A stretch of DNA of 33,013 nucleotides from Oscillospiraceae bacterium (GTDB lineage Bacteria; Bacillota; Clostridia; Oscillospirales; Oscillospiraceae), in contig JAETQF010000023.1 of NCBI GenBank assembly GCA_021770845.1, forward strand, positions 1 through 33,013, read 5' to 3'. The position numbers and the translations under genes are program-made. This document shows positions 15,690 through 22,578 of this stretch, piece after piece (position 1 is the first letter of the stretch; the number at the start of each line of letters is the position of its first letter). The notes beneath the pieces were generated by a model that saw nothing but the letters and a program-made list of their open reading frames with translations, searched no databases and had not been told where the DNA came from.

Positions 15690-15718
15690 TTGACAACGGT
15701 AGTTAGCAATGGTAAACT
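15690..15718 (+). promoter_or_regulatory. Sigma-A promoter for the feoA genes
   Basis: TTGACA (15690-15695), a 17-base spacer and TAAACT (15713-15718). An operator-like dyad fills the spacer and overlaps the -10 box. Confidence 0.8.
15702..15717 (+). promoter_or_regulatory. Candidate DtxR-family operator 1
   Basis: GTTAGC-AATG-GTAAAC matches the other two dyads except for one arm position (GTAAAC for GCTAAC). It occupies the spacer and part of the -10 box of the feoA promoter, so a bound protein would block RNA polymerase. Confidence 0.55.
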
Positions 15719-15732
15719 GGCGTTGTCAGATG

Positions 15733-15748
15733 GTTAGTGTTGACTAAC
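15733..15748 (+). promoter_or_regulatory. Candidate DtxR-family operator 2
   Basis: GTTAGT-GTTG-ACTAAC is a perfect 6-bp-arm dyad with a 4-base centre, just downstream of the promoter. Its centre is 31 bp, about three helical turns, from operator 1. The GTTAG/CTAAC arms resemble DtxR/IdeR iron boxes (TTAGGTTAG-C-CTAACCTAA). Confidence 0.65.
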
Positions 15749-15775
15749 TACGAGGCGGAGGGAGGCGAAGGGAGT

Positions 15776-15985
15776 ATGCCGCTGACCATGGCAAAGGCGG
15801 GGGAGACCGTCGTGATCCGCAAAATCTCCGGCAGGGACGAGGTGCGCCGCCATTTGGCCGAGCTGGGCTTTGTGGTGGACGCCGGTGTGACGGTGGTGAG
15901 CGAGCTGGGCGGAAACCTCATTGTGCAGGTGAGGGGAAGCCGGATCGCGCTGGACAAGACGATGGCGAACCGGATTATGGTTTGA
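15776..15985 (+). CDS. feoA: FeoA-family protein (first copy)
   Basis: This is a small cytoplasmic SH3-like protein (69 residues) thought to assist the FeoB ferrous-iron transporter. The sequence shows the FeoA pattern: GETVVIRKISG, then RRHLAELGFVVDAGVTVVSE and GNLIVQVRGSRIALDKTMANRIMV. The start at 15776 follows GAAGGGAG; an upstream in-frame start at 15737 would run through operator 2 and is not preferred. It is followed 20 bases later by a second, diverged feoA. Confidence 0.92.
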   Translation: MPLTMAKAGETVVIRKISGRDEVRRHLAELGFVVDAGVTVVSELGGNLIVQVRGSRIALDKTMANRIMV

Positions 15986-16005
15986 CAGAAAAGGAGGAGC
16001 GCAGT

Positions 16006-16227
16006 ATGAAAACGCTGAAGGACGTAAAGGTTGGAGAATCGGTCACTGTGGCGCGGCTCCACGGGGAGGGCCCGGTGAAGCGCCGGATCATGGACATGGG
16101 CATCACCAGGGGCGTGGAGATCCTGGTGCGCAAGGTGGCCCCTCTGGGCGATCCCATGGAGCTGAACGTCCGGGGCTATGAGCTGTCCGTCCGCAAGGGC
16201 GACGCGGAGAGGATTGAGGTGGTGTGA
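16006..16227 (+). CDS. feoA: FeoA-family protein (second copy)
   Basis: This is a second FeoA, 73 residues, with the same SH3-like outline: VGESVTVARLHGEG, then VKRRIMDMGITRGVEILVRK and NVRGYELSVRKGDAERIEV. It resembles the canonical FeoA pattern (RRLxDMGxxxGxEI) more closely than the first copy does. AAGGAGG precedes the start. A short hairpin with a T-run follows, and feoB then has its own operator. Paired feoA genes are common in Clostridia and may form a heteromer. Confidence 0.93.
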   Translation: MKTLKDVKVGESVTVARLHGEGPVKRRIMDMGITRGVEILVRKVAPLGDPMELNVRGYELSVRKGDAERIEVV

Positions 16228-16281
16228 CCCCGCCCGGAGGCAAGGGCAGAGGGGCGTATCAGGCTGTCACGCCCCGCAAAA

Positions 16282-16306
16282 GCGGCAGACTGTGCCGCGT
16301 ATTTTT
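16282..16306 (+). terminator. Weak terminator/attenuator between feoA and feoB
   Basis: GCGGCA (16282-16287), a 5-base loop and TGCCGC (16293-16298) are followed by GTATTTTT. The stem is short but GC-rich. A second hairpin, GGGGCGT/ACGCCCC (16251-16275), precedes it. Confidence 0.5.
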
Positions 16307-16316
16307 AAGATGAATG

Positions 16317-16332
16317 GTTAGCTAAGGCTAAC
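16317..16332 (+). promoter_or_regulatory. Candidate DtxR-family operator 3, before feoB
   Basis: GTTAGC-TAAG-GCTAAC is a perfect dyad of the same design as operators 1 and 2. It lies 18 bases before the feoB start and just after a -10-like TAAGAT (16306-16311), so it would cover the transcription start of a feoB-specific promoter. No good -35 box was seen. Confidence 0.65.
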
Positions 16333-16350
16333 GATGAAAGGAGAGAGACT

Positions 16351-18738
16351 ATGGACGTCAAAATCGCCCTGGCGGGCAATCCCAACTGCGGAAAGACAAC
16401 CCTGTTTAACGCCCTCACCGGCTCCAGCCAGTATGTGGGCAACTGGCCGGGGGTCACAGTGGAGAAAAAGGAGGGCAGGCTGAAAGGCCGCAAGGACGTG
16501 GTGATCCAGGATCTGCCCGGCATCTATTCCCTGTCCCCCTACACCCTGGAGGAGGTGGTGGCCAGAACCTATCTGGTGCAGGAGCGGCCGGACGCCATCC
16601 TGAACATCGTGGACGGCACCAACATTGAGCGCAACCTGTACCTCACCACCCAGCTCATTGAGCTGGGCCTGCCGGTGGTGGTGGCGGTGAACATGATCGA
16701 CCTGGTGCGGAAAAGCGGCGACACCATCGACCTCGACAAGCTGGGCAAGGCCCTGGGCTGCGAGGTGGTGGAGACGTCCGCCCTCAAGGGGGAGGGGGGC
16801 ATGGCCGCCGCCCAGAAGGCCGTGGCCGCCGCCCGGGCCCGCCGGGTCGGCGAGCCGCCCCACGTGTTCACCGGCAGCGTGGAGCACGCCCTGGCCCACA
16901 TTGAGGAGTCCATCCAGGGCAGGGTGGCGGACAGCTATCTCCGCTGGTACGCCATCAAGGTGTTTGAGCGGGACGAAAAGGTGCTGGAGGGGCTGGCCCT
17001 CCCCCCCGAGCTGCGCTCCCATCTGGAGGAGCACATCGCCGACTGCGAGAAGGAGCTGGACGACGACGCAGAGAGCATCATCACCAACCAGCGGTACGCC
17101 TACATCAACGCTGTTGTGAACAAGGCGGTCAAGAAGCAGGCGGCCGGCCACAGCCTGTCCCGCTCCGACAGGATTGACCGGGTGGTGACCAACCGGATCG
17201 CCGCCCTGCCCATCTTCGTGGCGGTGATGTTCCTGGTGTACGCCTTGGCCATGGGGCCGTGGGTGGTATCCATCGGCACCGCGGGCACCGACTGGGCCAA
17301 TGACGGCCTGTTCGGGGACGGCTGGTTCCTGCCCTTCACCGGCTCGGACACGGAGGGCTACGACGAGGCCGCCGGCGCCTTCGAGGAGGCGTCCGCCATC
17401 ATTGAGGCTTACGAGGCAGGGGAGCCCGAGGCCTACCTCTACGACGCCGACGAGGCGCAGGTTGTGACCCTGGAGGTGACGGAGGAGAGCTATGCCGGCG
17501 CCCTCACGGTGGAGGAGCCGGATCCCGCCGATTATGGCACCTGGGTGCCCGGCCTGCCCGTGCTCATTGAGCGCGCCCTGGACGCCATGGGGGTCGGCGG
17601 GGTGCTGAAGTCCCTGATTCTGGACGGTATTGTGGGCGGCGTGGGGGCCGTGCTGGGCTTTGTGCCCCAGATGCTGGTGCTGTTCCTGCTGCTGGCCGTT
17701 CTGGAGGACGTGGGCTACATGGCCCGGGTGGCCTTCATCATGGATCGCATCTTCCGCCGGTTCGGGCTGAGCGGCAAGAGCTTCATTCCCATGCTGGTGG
17801 CCACCGGCTGCGGCGTGCCCGGCATCATGGCCTCCCGCACCATTGAGCAGGATCGGGATCGGAAAATGACCGTCATGACTACCGGCTTCATTCCCTGCGG
17901 GGCTAAAATGCCCATCATCGGGCTGTTCGCCGGGGCGCTGTTCGGGGGCTCCACCCTGGTGGCCACCTCCGCTTACTTCATCGGCGTGGCCGCCGTGGTG
18001 ATCTCCGGCATCATGCTGAAGAAGTTCAAAGCCTTTGCCGGGGAGCCCGCTCCCTTTGTCATGGAGCTGCCCGCCTACCACGCCCCCTCCGCGGGCAACG
18101 TCCTGCGCTCCACCTGGGAGCGGGGCTGGTCCTTCATCAAGCGGGCGGGAACCGTCATCCTGCTGTCCACCATCGTGCTGTGGTTCCTGAGCAGCTTCGG
18201 CTTCGCAGACGGCGGCTTTGGCTGGGTGGAGGACAGCGACGCCTCCCTGCTGGCGGCGGTGGGCGGCGTCATCGCCGTCATCTTCGCCCCCCTGGGCTTT
18301 GGCAGCTGGCAGGCCGCGGTGGCCACCCTCACCGGCCTCATCGCCAAGGAGGAGGTGGTGTCCACCATGCAGGTGTTCTATCCCGGCGACCTGATCGCCA
18401 ACATCGCCATGGCCTTCACCGCCGTGTCCGCCTACTCCTTCATGATCTTCAACCTGCTGTGCGCCCCCTGCTTCGCCGCCATGGGCGCCATCAAGCGGGA
18501 GATGAACAACGCCAGGTGGACCTGGGCCGCCATCGGCTATATGTGCGGGTTCGCCTATGTCATCGCCCTGATCGTCTATCAGATCGGCGGGCTGGCCGCG
18601 GGTGTTGTCGGCTTCAGCCTGTGGACGGTCATCGCCCTCGCCGCGCTGGCCGGGCTGATCTACCTGCTGCTCCGCAAGGGGTATCAGGGGGAGGAGCGCG
18701 CCCGCCGTCTGACCTCGGTGGCCGCGGCGGCGAAATAA
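16351..18738 (+). CDS. feoB: Ferrous iron transporter FeoB
   Basis: FeoB is a GTP-dependent membrane transporter for Fe2+, 795 residues. The N-terminal G domain has GNPNCGKTT (9-17), NWPGVTVEKKEG, DLPG and NMID. A helical linker domain (about 170-265) follows, then the membrane core with the two Gate motifs, including LEDVGYMARVAFIMDRIF, GCGVPGIMASRT and FIPCGAKMPI. Between the first membrane helix and the first Gate there is an additional, strongly acidic segment (about residues 327-396, rich in E, D, A and Y). It would lie outside the membrane and is longer than in standard FeoB. AAAGGAG precedes the start. An operator dyad lies between the feoA genes and this gene. Confidence 0.97.
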   Translation: MDVKIALAGNPNCGKTTLFNALTGSSQYVGNWPGVTVEKKEGRLKGRKDVVIQDLPGIYSLSPYTLEEVVARTYLVQERPDAILNIVDGTNIERNLYLTTQLIELGLPVVVAVNMIDLVRKSGDTIDLDKLGKALGCEVVETSALKGEGGMAAAQKAVAAARARRVGEPPHVFTGSVEHALAHIEESIQGRVADSYLRWYAIKVFERDEKVLEGLALPPELRSHLEEHIADCEKELDDDAESIITNQRYAYINAVVNKAVKKQAAGHSLSRSDRIDRVVTNRIAALPIFVAVMFLVYALAMGPWVVSIGTAGTDWANDGLFGDGWFLPFTGSDTEGYDEAAGAFEEASAIIEAYEAGEPEAYLYDADEAQVVTLEVTEESYAGALTVEEPDPADYGTWVPGLPVLIERALDAMGVGGVLKSLILDGIVGGVGAVLGFVPQMLVLFLLLAVLEDVGYMARVAFIMDRIFRRFGLSGKSFIPMLVATGCGVPGIMASRTIEQDRDRKMTVMTTGFIPCGAKMPIIGLFAGALFGGSTLVATSAYFIGVAAVVISGIMLKKFKAFAGEPAPFVMELPAYHAPSAGNVLRSTWERGWSFIKRAGTVILLSTIVLWFLSSFGFADGGFGWVEDSDASLLAAVGGVIAVIFAPLGFGSWQAAVATLTGLIAKEEVVSTMQVFYPGDLIANIAMAFTAVSAYSFMIFNLLCAPCFAAMGAIKREMNNARWTWAAIGYMCGFAYVIALIVYQIGGLAAGVVGFSLWTVIALAALAGLIYLLLRKGYQGEERARRLTSVAAAAK

Positions 18739-18761
18739 TCCGGGGGAAAGGAGTGTCTGCA

Positions 18762-18950
18762 ATGCCCGGTATGCTGGGAAACGTGATCGCGGTGGCGATA
18801 GTGGCGGCTCTGGCGGCACTGGCCGCCTGGGCCCTCTGGAGAGGCCGCAAGTCCGGCGGCGGCTGCACCGGAAACTGCGCCGCCTGCGGCTGCTGCCGCG
18901 GGTCTGGGGAAAACGGCGCCGAGGCGGCCGGCCGCCGCTTATCCCGGTAG
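18762..18950 (+). CDS. FeoB-associated Cys-rich membrane protein
   Basis: This is a 62-residue protein with one N-terminal helix (about 4-26, LGNVIAVAIVAALAALAAWAL) and a short tail containing five cysteines (GGGCTGNCAACGCC). This architecture and its position right after feoB match the FeoB-associated Cys-rich membrane protein family, proposed to help iron handling in Firmicutes. The start at 18762 follows GGGGGAAAGGAG. It is too short to stand out by length; the much longer open frame upstream in the same phase is only a shadow of feoB. Confidence 0.88.
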   Translation: MPGMLGNVIAVAIVAALAALAAWALWRGRKSGGGCTGNCAACGCCRGSGENGAEAAGRRLSR

Positions 18951-19004
18951 AGAAAGGAGCCGAAAGAACAGGTGTGCGGCATGAAGTCCGGCTGAATGGG
19001 GACG

Positions 19005-19063
19005 GCCCGTGAAAACGGGCGCACTGGCCGGCTGACGGGGAGTTTTTTTGCAAAGCCCCGTCA
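19005..19063 (+). other. Two hairpins between the feo genes and the sigma factor gene
   Basis: GCCCGT-GAAA-ACGGGC (19005-19020) is a 6-bp stem with a GNRA tetraloop. TGACGGGG (19033-19040) pairs with CCCCGTCA (19056-19063), and the run of seven T lies inside its loop rather than after it. One or both may end the feo transcript, but neither is a textbook terminator. No promoter for the sigma factor gene could be placed with confidence. Confidence 0.45.
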
Positions 19064-19136
19064 TATCCCTTCCGATTTTGCGACAAAACAGATAGAGGGC
19101 CCTTCTGGCAAGCCTTTGGGGAAAGGAGGCGGGGCC

Positions 19137-19694
19137 ATGGACGACCACGCCATTGTGGAGCTCTACCACCGGCGGGAGGAGCGGGCCATCGCCGAGACGG
19201 ATCAAAAATACGGCGGGCTGTGCCGTTCCATCGCCCTGAGGCTGCTGGGCGACCGGGAGGACGCGGAGGAGTGCGTCAACGACACCTGGCACGCCGCCTG
19301 GAACCGGATGCCCCCGGACTGGCCCCAGTCCCTGGGCGCCTTTCTGGGGCGGATCACCCGGAATCTGTCTATCAGCCGGTGGCGGCGGGAGCACGCCCAA
19401 AAGCGGTACGACGGGGTGGAGCTGCTGCTCTCCGAGCTGGAGGACTGCGTCCCCGCCCCGGGCACGGTGGAGGAAACCCTGGAGCGGCGGCAGCTGGGCC
19501 GGGCCATCAGCGGGTGGCTGGACGGACTGGAGGAGGGGGATCGGCGGATCTTCCTCCGGCGGTACTGGTACGGCGATGCGGTGAAGGATCTGGCGGCGGA
19601 GGCGGGGCAGGGGGCCAACGCCCTGGCCCAGCGGCTGCTGCGGCTGCGGAGGGGCCTGCGGGCCTTTCTGGAATCGGAAGGAGTAGAGCTATGA
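19137..19694 (+). CDS. ECF-type RNA polymerase sigma factor
   Basis: This is a 185-residue alternative sigma factor with regions 2 and 4 only. Region 2 (about 20-90) includes LLGDREDAEECVNDTWHAAW and AFLGRITRNLSISRWRRE, the core-binding and -10 recognition helices. Region 4 (about 120-180) includes LEEGDRRIFLRRYWYGDAVKDLA and a recognition helix ending LRRGLRAFLE. GAAAGGAGG precedes the ATG at 19137; longer in-frame starts lack ribosome sites. The stop overlaps the start of a membrane-anchored serpin gene (ATGA), the position usually taken by an anti-sigma factor gene. Its target promoters are unknown. Confidence 0.92.
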   Translation: MDDHAIVELYHRREERAIAETDQKYGGLCRSIALRLLGDREDAEECVNDTWHAAWNRMPPDWPQSLGAFLGRITRNLSISRWRREHAQKRYDGVELLLSELEDCVPAPGTVEETLERRQLGRAISGWLDGLEEGDRRIFLRRYWYGDAVKDLAAEAGQGANALAQRLLRLRRGLRAFLESEGVEL

Positions 19695-21118
19695 AGGCGG
19701 ACGATATCTTTGACGGCGTTACCGACGTCCGGGACGACCTCATCGACGGGGCCAGGGAGGCCCCCAAGCAGCGGAAGAACCCGGGAAAAAAGTGGTGGCT
19801 GGGAGCGGTGGCGGCGGTGCTGGCAGTGGCCATCCTGGGGGGCGTGCTTCTGCGCCCCGGCGGGGGGATGACGGCCTATGCCATCGCCCAGGCGGAATAT
19901 CCCAGAATGGCCCAGTACCCCGGCGAGGGCGAGGGTGGCAGCGCGGCCTATGACGCGTGGTGGGAGAGCGTAAAGGCCCAGCGGCGGGATCTGGGGGATA
20001 CCTCCGCCCTGGAGATGTTCTTTGCCCGGAGCGCCCAGACCTTTTTGACTGAGGAGCCGGGGGAGAACCGGGTTTACTCCCCTGTGAACGTTTACCTGGC
20101 CCTGTCCATGCTGGCCTATCTCACCGATGGGGACAGCCGGGGCCAGATCCTGGAGGCGCTGGGCAGCGGCAGCATGGACGAGCTGCGGAAGCAGGCGAAC
20201 GACGTGTGGAACGTCAATTACCGGGACGACGGGGTGATAACCTCCATCCTGGCCAGCTCCCTGTGGCTAAACGAGAATGTGGAGTTCAACCGGGACACCA
20301 TGGACGCCCTGGCCCGGGACTTCTATGCCTCCTCCTACCGGGGGAGGATGGGCTCGAAGGAGCTCAACAAGGCCCTGCAAGGCTGGCTCAATGAGCAGAC
20401 CGGGGGGCTTTTGAAGGAGCAGGCCGGAAACGTCGAGCTGGATCCCACCACCATCCTGGCCCTGGCAACCACGCTCTATTTCAAGGCCCCGTGGGCTGCG
20501 GAGTTCTCCAAGGATAAGACCGCGCCCCAGACCTTCCACACCCCCACCGGGGACGTGGAGACAGACTTCCTGCACCAGTGGAGTTCAGGAAGCTACTATT
20601 CGGGGGACAAATTTTTCGCCGTGAGCCAGTCCTTCAAGGAGGATGGCGCCATGTGGTTCCTCCTGCCCGACGAGGGGGTGACGCCGGAGGAGCTGCTGGC
20701 CGACGAGGAGGCCATGGAGTTCCTGTTCACGGAAAAGAAATATGACTGGGGGCAGCCCGCCTTGGTGAACAAAGCCATCCCCAAGTTCGATGTGTCCGCC
20801 CAGTTTGAATTGGAGGACGGTCTGAAGGCCCTGGGGATCACCGACGTCTTTGACCCGGAGCGGGCCGACTTCACCCCCATGACCACCGGGGTGAAGGGGC
20901 CCATCACCCTCAACCAGACCAGCCACGCCGCCCGGGTGGTGATCGACGAGGAGGGCTGCATTGCCGCGGCCTTCACCGTGCTGGCGCCCGGCGGTGACGC
21001 TCCCCCCGAGGAGGAGGTGGATTTTGTTTTGGATCGGCCCTTCGTGTTCTGCGTCACCGGGAACGGCGGCCTGCCCCTGTTTGTGGGAGTAGTCAACGAC
21101 CCGATGAAAGCATCCTGA
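19691..21118 (+). CDS. Membrane-anchored serpin, possible sigma-factor regulator
   Basis: Serpins trap proteases by presenting a bait loop and then changing shape. This 475-residue protein has a ~34-residue cytoplasmic N-terminus (MKADDIFDGVTDVRDDLIDG...), a membrane helix at about 36-54 and an extracellular serpin domain from about 100 to the end. Family features are NRVYSPVNVYLALSMLAYL, TTLYFKAPW, the reactive-loop hinge EEGCIAAAFT (420-429) and DRPFVFCV. The hinge has P15 Gly and P12-P10 Ala as in inhibitory serpins, but Cys at P14 and Phe at P9 are unusual. The cleavage site would fall near GGDA (434-437). The N-terminal segment resembles those of membrane proteins encoded after ECF sigma genes in Clostridia (from memory). 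A terminator follows. Confidence 0.9.
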   Translation: MKADDIFDGVTDVRDDLIDGAREAPKQRKNPGKKWWLGAVAAVLAVAILGGVLLRPGGGMTAYAIAQAEYPRMAQYPGEGEGGSAAYDAWWESVKAQRRDLGDTSALEMFFARSAQTFLTEEPGENRVYSPVNVYLALSMLAYLTDGDSRGQILEALGSGSMDELRKQANDVWNVNYRDDGVITSILASSLWLNENVEFNRDTMDALARDFYASSYRGRMGSKELNKALQGWLNEQTGGLLKEQAGNVELDPTTILALATTLYFKAPWAAEFSKDKTAPQTFHTPTGDVETDFLHQWSSGSYYSGDKFFAVSQSFKEDGAMWFLLPDEGVTPEELLADEEAMEFLFTEKKYDWGQPALVNKAIPKFDVSAQFELEDGLKALGITDVFDPERADFTPMTTGVKGPITLNQTSHAARVVIDEEGCIAAAFTVLAPGGDAPPEEEVDFVLDRPFVFCVTGNGGLPLFVGVVNDPMKAS

Positions 21119-21128
21119 ATACCTGACC

Positions 21129-21158
21129 ACGGCAGGGAGCGATCCCTGCCGTTGTTTT
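21129..21158 (+). terminator. Intrinsic terminator of the sigma-serpin operon
   Basis: ACGGCAGGGA (21129-21138), a GCGA tetraloop and TCCCTGCCGT (21143-21152) form a perfect 10-bp stem followed by TGTTTT. Confidence 0.92.
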
Positions 21159-21189
21159 GCCGCACCCACACCCGCACCGGCCGAAGCGC

Positions 21190-21218
21190 TTGACAACAGG
21201 GGGACAAGGGGCTATACT
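21190..21218 (+). promoter_or_regulatory. Sigma-A promoter for the DUF2871 gene
   Basis: TTGACA (21190-21195), a 17-base spacer and TATACT (21213-21218): near-consensus and about 40 bases from the start codon. Confidence 0.88.
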
Positions 21219-21260
21219 ATTCCTTCAACAGGCGAAATGTCAATCAGAGGAGGAAGAACC

Positions 21261-21680
21261 ATGAAACGATACCTGAATACGGCCCTGCTGTACGCCGTCC
21301 TCGCCATGTGCGGCGGGGTGTTCTACCGGGAGTTCACCAAGTTCAACGGCTTTACCGGCAAAACCACCCTCTCCTTCGTACATACCCACTATTTCCTGCT
21401 GGGCATGGTGATGTTCCTGCTGCTGCTCCTGCTGGAAAAGAGCTTTTCCTTCACCGGGGCCAAGACCGGGCGGGTGCTGGCAGTGTACCACGTGGGCCTG
21501 AACCTGACCGCCGTGATGCTGCTGGTGCGAGGGGTGACTCAGGTGGTGGCGCCCACCCTTTCCTCCGGCCTGAACGCGGCCATCTCCGGCATTGCCGGCA
21601 TCGGCCACATCCTGCTGGGCGTCAGCCTGGTGCTGCTGCTGCTGGAGATCAGGCACAGCCTGCCGGCGGAGCGGGCCTGA
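21261..21680 (+). CDS. DUF2871 membrane protein
   Basis: This 139-residue membrane protein has four hydrophobic segments. The sequence MKRYLNTALLYAVLAMCGGVFYREFTKFNG, read in parts, with FTGKTTLSFVHTHYFLLGM, matches the DUF2871 family, which is widespread in Firmicutes and of unknown function. The conserved His-x-His in VHTHYF and the following helices are reminiscent of haem- or metal-binding membrane proteins, but that is only an impression. GAGGAGG precedes the start at 21261. It is transcribed alone, between a near-consensus promoter and a terminator. Confidence 0.9.
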   Translation: MKRYLNTALLYAVLAMCGGVFYREFTKFNGFTGKTTLSFVHTHYFLLGMVMFLLLLLLEKSFSFTGAKTGRVLAVYHVGLNLTAVMLLVRGVTQVVAPTLSSGLNAAISGIAGIGHILLGVSLVLLLLEIRHSLPAERA

Positions 21681-21716
21681 TGGGAGGGCGCGGAGCAGAC
21701 ACGGGGTTCGGCAAAG

Positions 21717-21750
21717 CGGCGGAAAGCCCAAGGGGCCTTCCGCCGTTTTT
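21717..21750 (+). terminator. Intrinsic terminator after the DUF2871 gene
   Basis: CGGCGGAA (21717-21724) pairs with TTCCGCCG (21738-21745), with further G/C pairing inside, and is followed by TTTTT. Confidence 0.88.
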
Positions 21751-21862
21751 CACAATTGAAATCAGGGAAGGAATATGCTACCATAAGACTGCCAAAAAGC
21801 GGGCCGATTCGAGCGGGACGGCCTGTTCCGCAGCTGGCGTCCGTCACCGCCGGGTAACTATG

Positions 21863-21876
21863 GCACAATATTGTGC
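21863..21876 (+). promoter_or_regulatory. Perfect 14-bp palindrome upstream of the flavoprotein-amine importer operon
   Basis: GCACAATATTGTGC is its own reverse complement and ends 5 bases before the -35 box of the downstream promoter. This is a good position for a dimeric activator or repressor; the regulator is unknown. Confidence 0.6.
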
Positions 21877-21880
21877 ATAC

Positions 21881-21909
21881 TTTACGGAGGCGGAAGTTTG
21901 CGCTATACT
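21881..21909 (+). promoter_or_regulatory. Sigma-A promoter for the flavoprotein-amine importer operon
   Basis: TTTACG (21881-21886), a 17-base spacer and TATACT (21904-21909), about 50 bases before the first gene. Confidence 0.65.
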
Positions 21910-21961
21910 GGCCACATCAGACGGGGAGGGGCCTGCTCCCCGAGAATTGGAGGAACCAGTG

Positions 21962-22573
21962 ATGAACCAAACCGCAAAAAAGTATGTTGACCTGTTCCGT
22001 CAGGTGAAGATCGCCACCGCCGCCACGGTGGACGCCCAGGGCCGCCCCCAGGCCCGCATCATCAACGTGATGCTGGCGGAGGACGACGGGATGTATATCG
22101 TCACATCCAAGGGCAAACCCTTCTACAAGCAGCTGGTGGAGACCGGCCAGATCGCCCTGGCCGCCATGTGCCCCGACTGCCAGTCCCTGAAATTCACCGG
22201 AAAGCTCCGGGTGGCGGGCAAGGAGTGGGTGGACAAGGTGTTCGAGCACAACCCGGGCATGAACGAGGTCTACCCCGGCGAGAGCCGCTATATCCTGGAC
22301 GCCTTCCACATCTACGAGGGCCACGGCGAGTGGTTCGACCTGCTCCACTACCCCATCAGCCGGGAGAGCTTCGCCTACGGCGGGGACGAGGTGGAGAAGA
22401 ACGGGTTTGTCATTTCGGATCGGTGCATCGGCTGCGGCGCGTGTGCCAAGGCCTGCCCCCAGCAGTGCATTGCCGCCGGGACGCCCTATGTCATTGACCC
22501 GGCCCACTGCCTCCAGTGCGGGCGGTGCGTGGAGTTCTGCCCCGTGGACGCCGTGGATCGGCTCCACCCCTGA
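21962..22573 (+). CDS. Pyridoxamine 5'-phosphate oxidase-like flavoprotein fused to a 2[4Fe-4S] ferredoxin
   Basis: This 203-residue fusion has an N-terminal split-barrel domain (about 1-130, beginning VDLFRQVKIATAATVDAQG and PQARIINVML). Such domains bind FMN or a related flavin. At the C-terminus is a ferredoxin domain with two Cys clusters: C155/C158/C161/C165 (CIGCGACAKACP) and C183/C186/C189/C193 (CLQCGRCVEFCP). It is probably a cytosolic redox protein that passes electrons between the flavin and the clusters; the substrate is unknown. GGAGG precedes the start. Only 5 bases separate it from the importer permease gene, which has no clear ribosome site of its own, so the genes are likely coupled. 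Confidence 0.9.
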   Translation: MNQTAKKYVDLFRQVKIATAATVDAQGRPQARIINVMLAEDDGMYIVTSKGKPFYKQLVETGQIALAAMCPDCQSLKFTGKLRVAGKEWVDKVFEHNPGMNEVYPGESRYILDAFHIYEGHGEWFDLLHYPISRESFAYGGDEVEKNGFVISDRCIGCGACAKACPQQCIAAGTPYVIDPAHCLQCGRCVEFCPVDAVDRLHP

Positions 22574-22578
22574 CCGCC

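Noticed and set aside
18180..18761. Long upstream extension of the FeoB-associated protein frame
   Set aside because: It runs inside feoB in another phase with low-complexity Arg/Gly content. Only the part from the ATG at 18762, after a good ribosome site, has family character.
16318..19086. A 922-codon open frame on the minus strand opposite feoB
   Set aside because: It is the mirror of a GC-rich gene: His/Gly/Gln/Asp-rich, no domain, no ribosome site, and entirely covered by feoB and its neighbours.
18951..19136. An ECF-type autoregulated promoter before the sigma factor gene
   Set aside because: A TGAAAA and several CGTC-like words occur, but none at the 16-17-base spacing needed for a -35/-10 pair.
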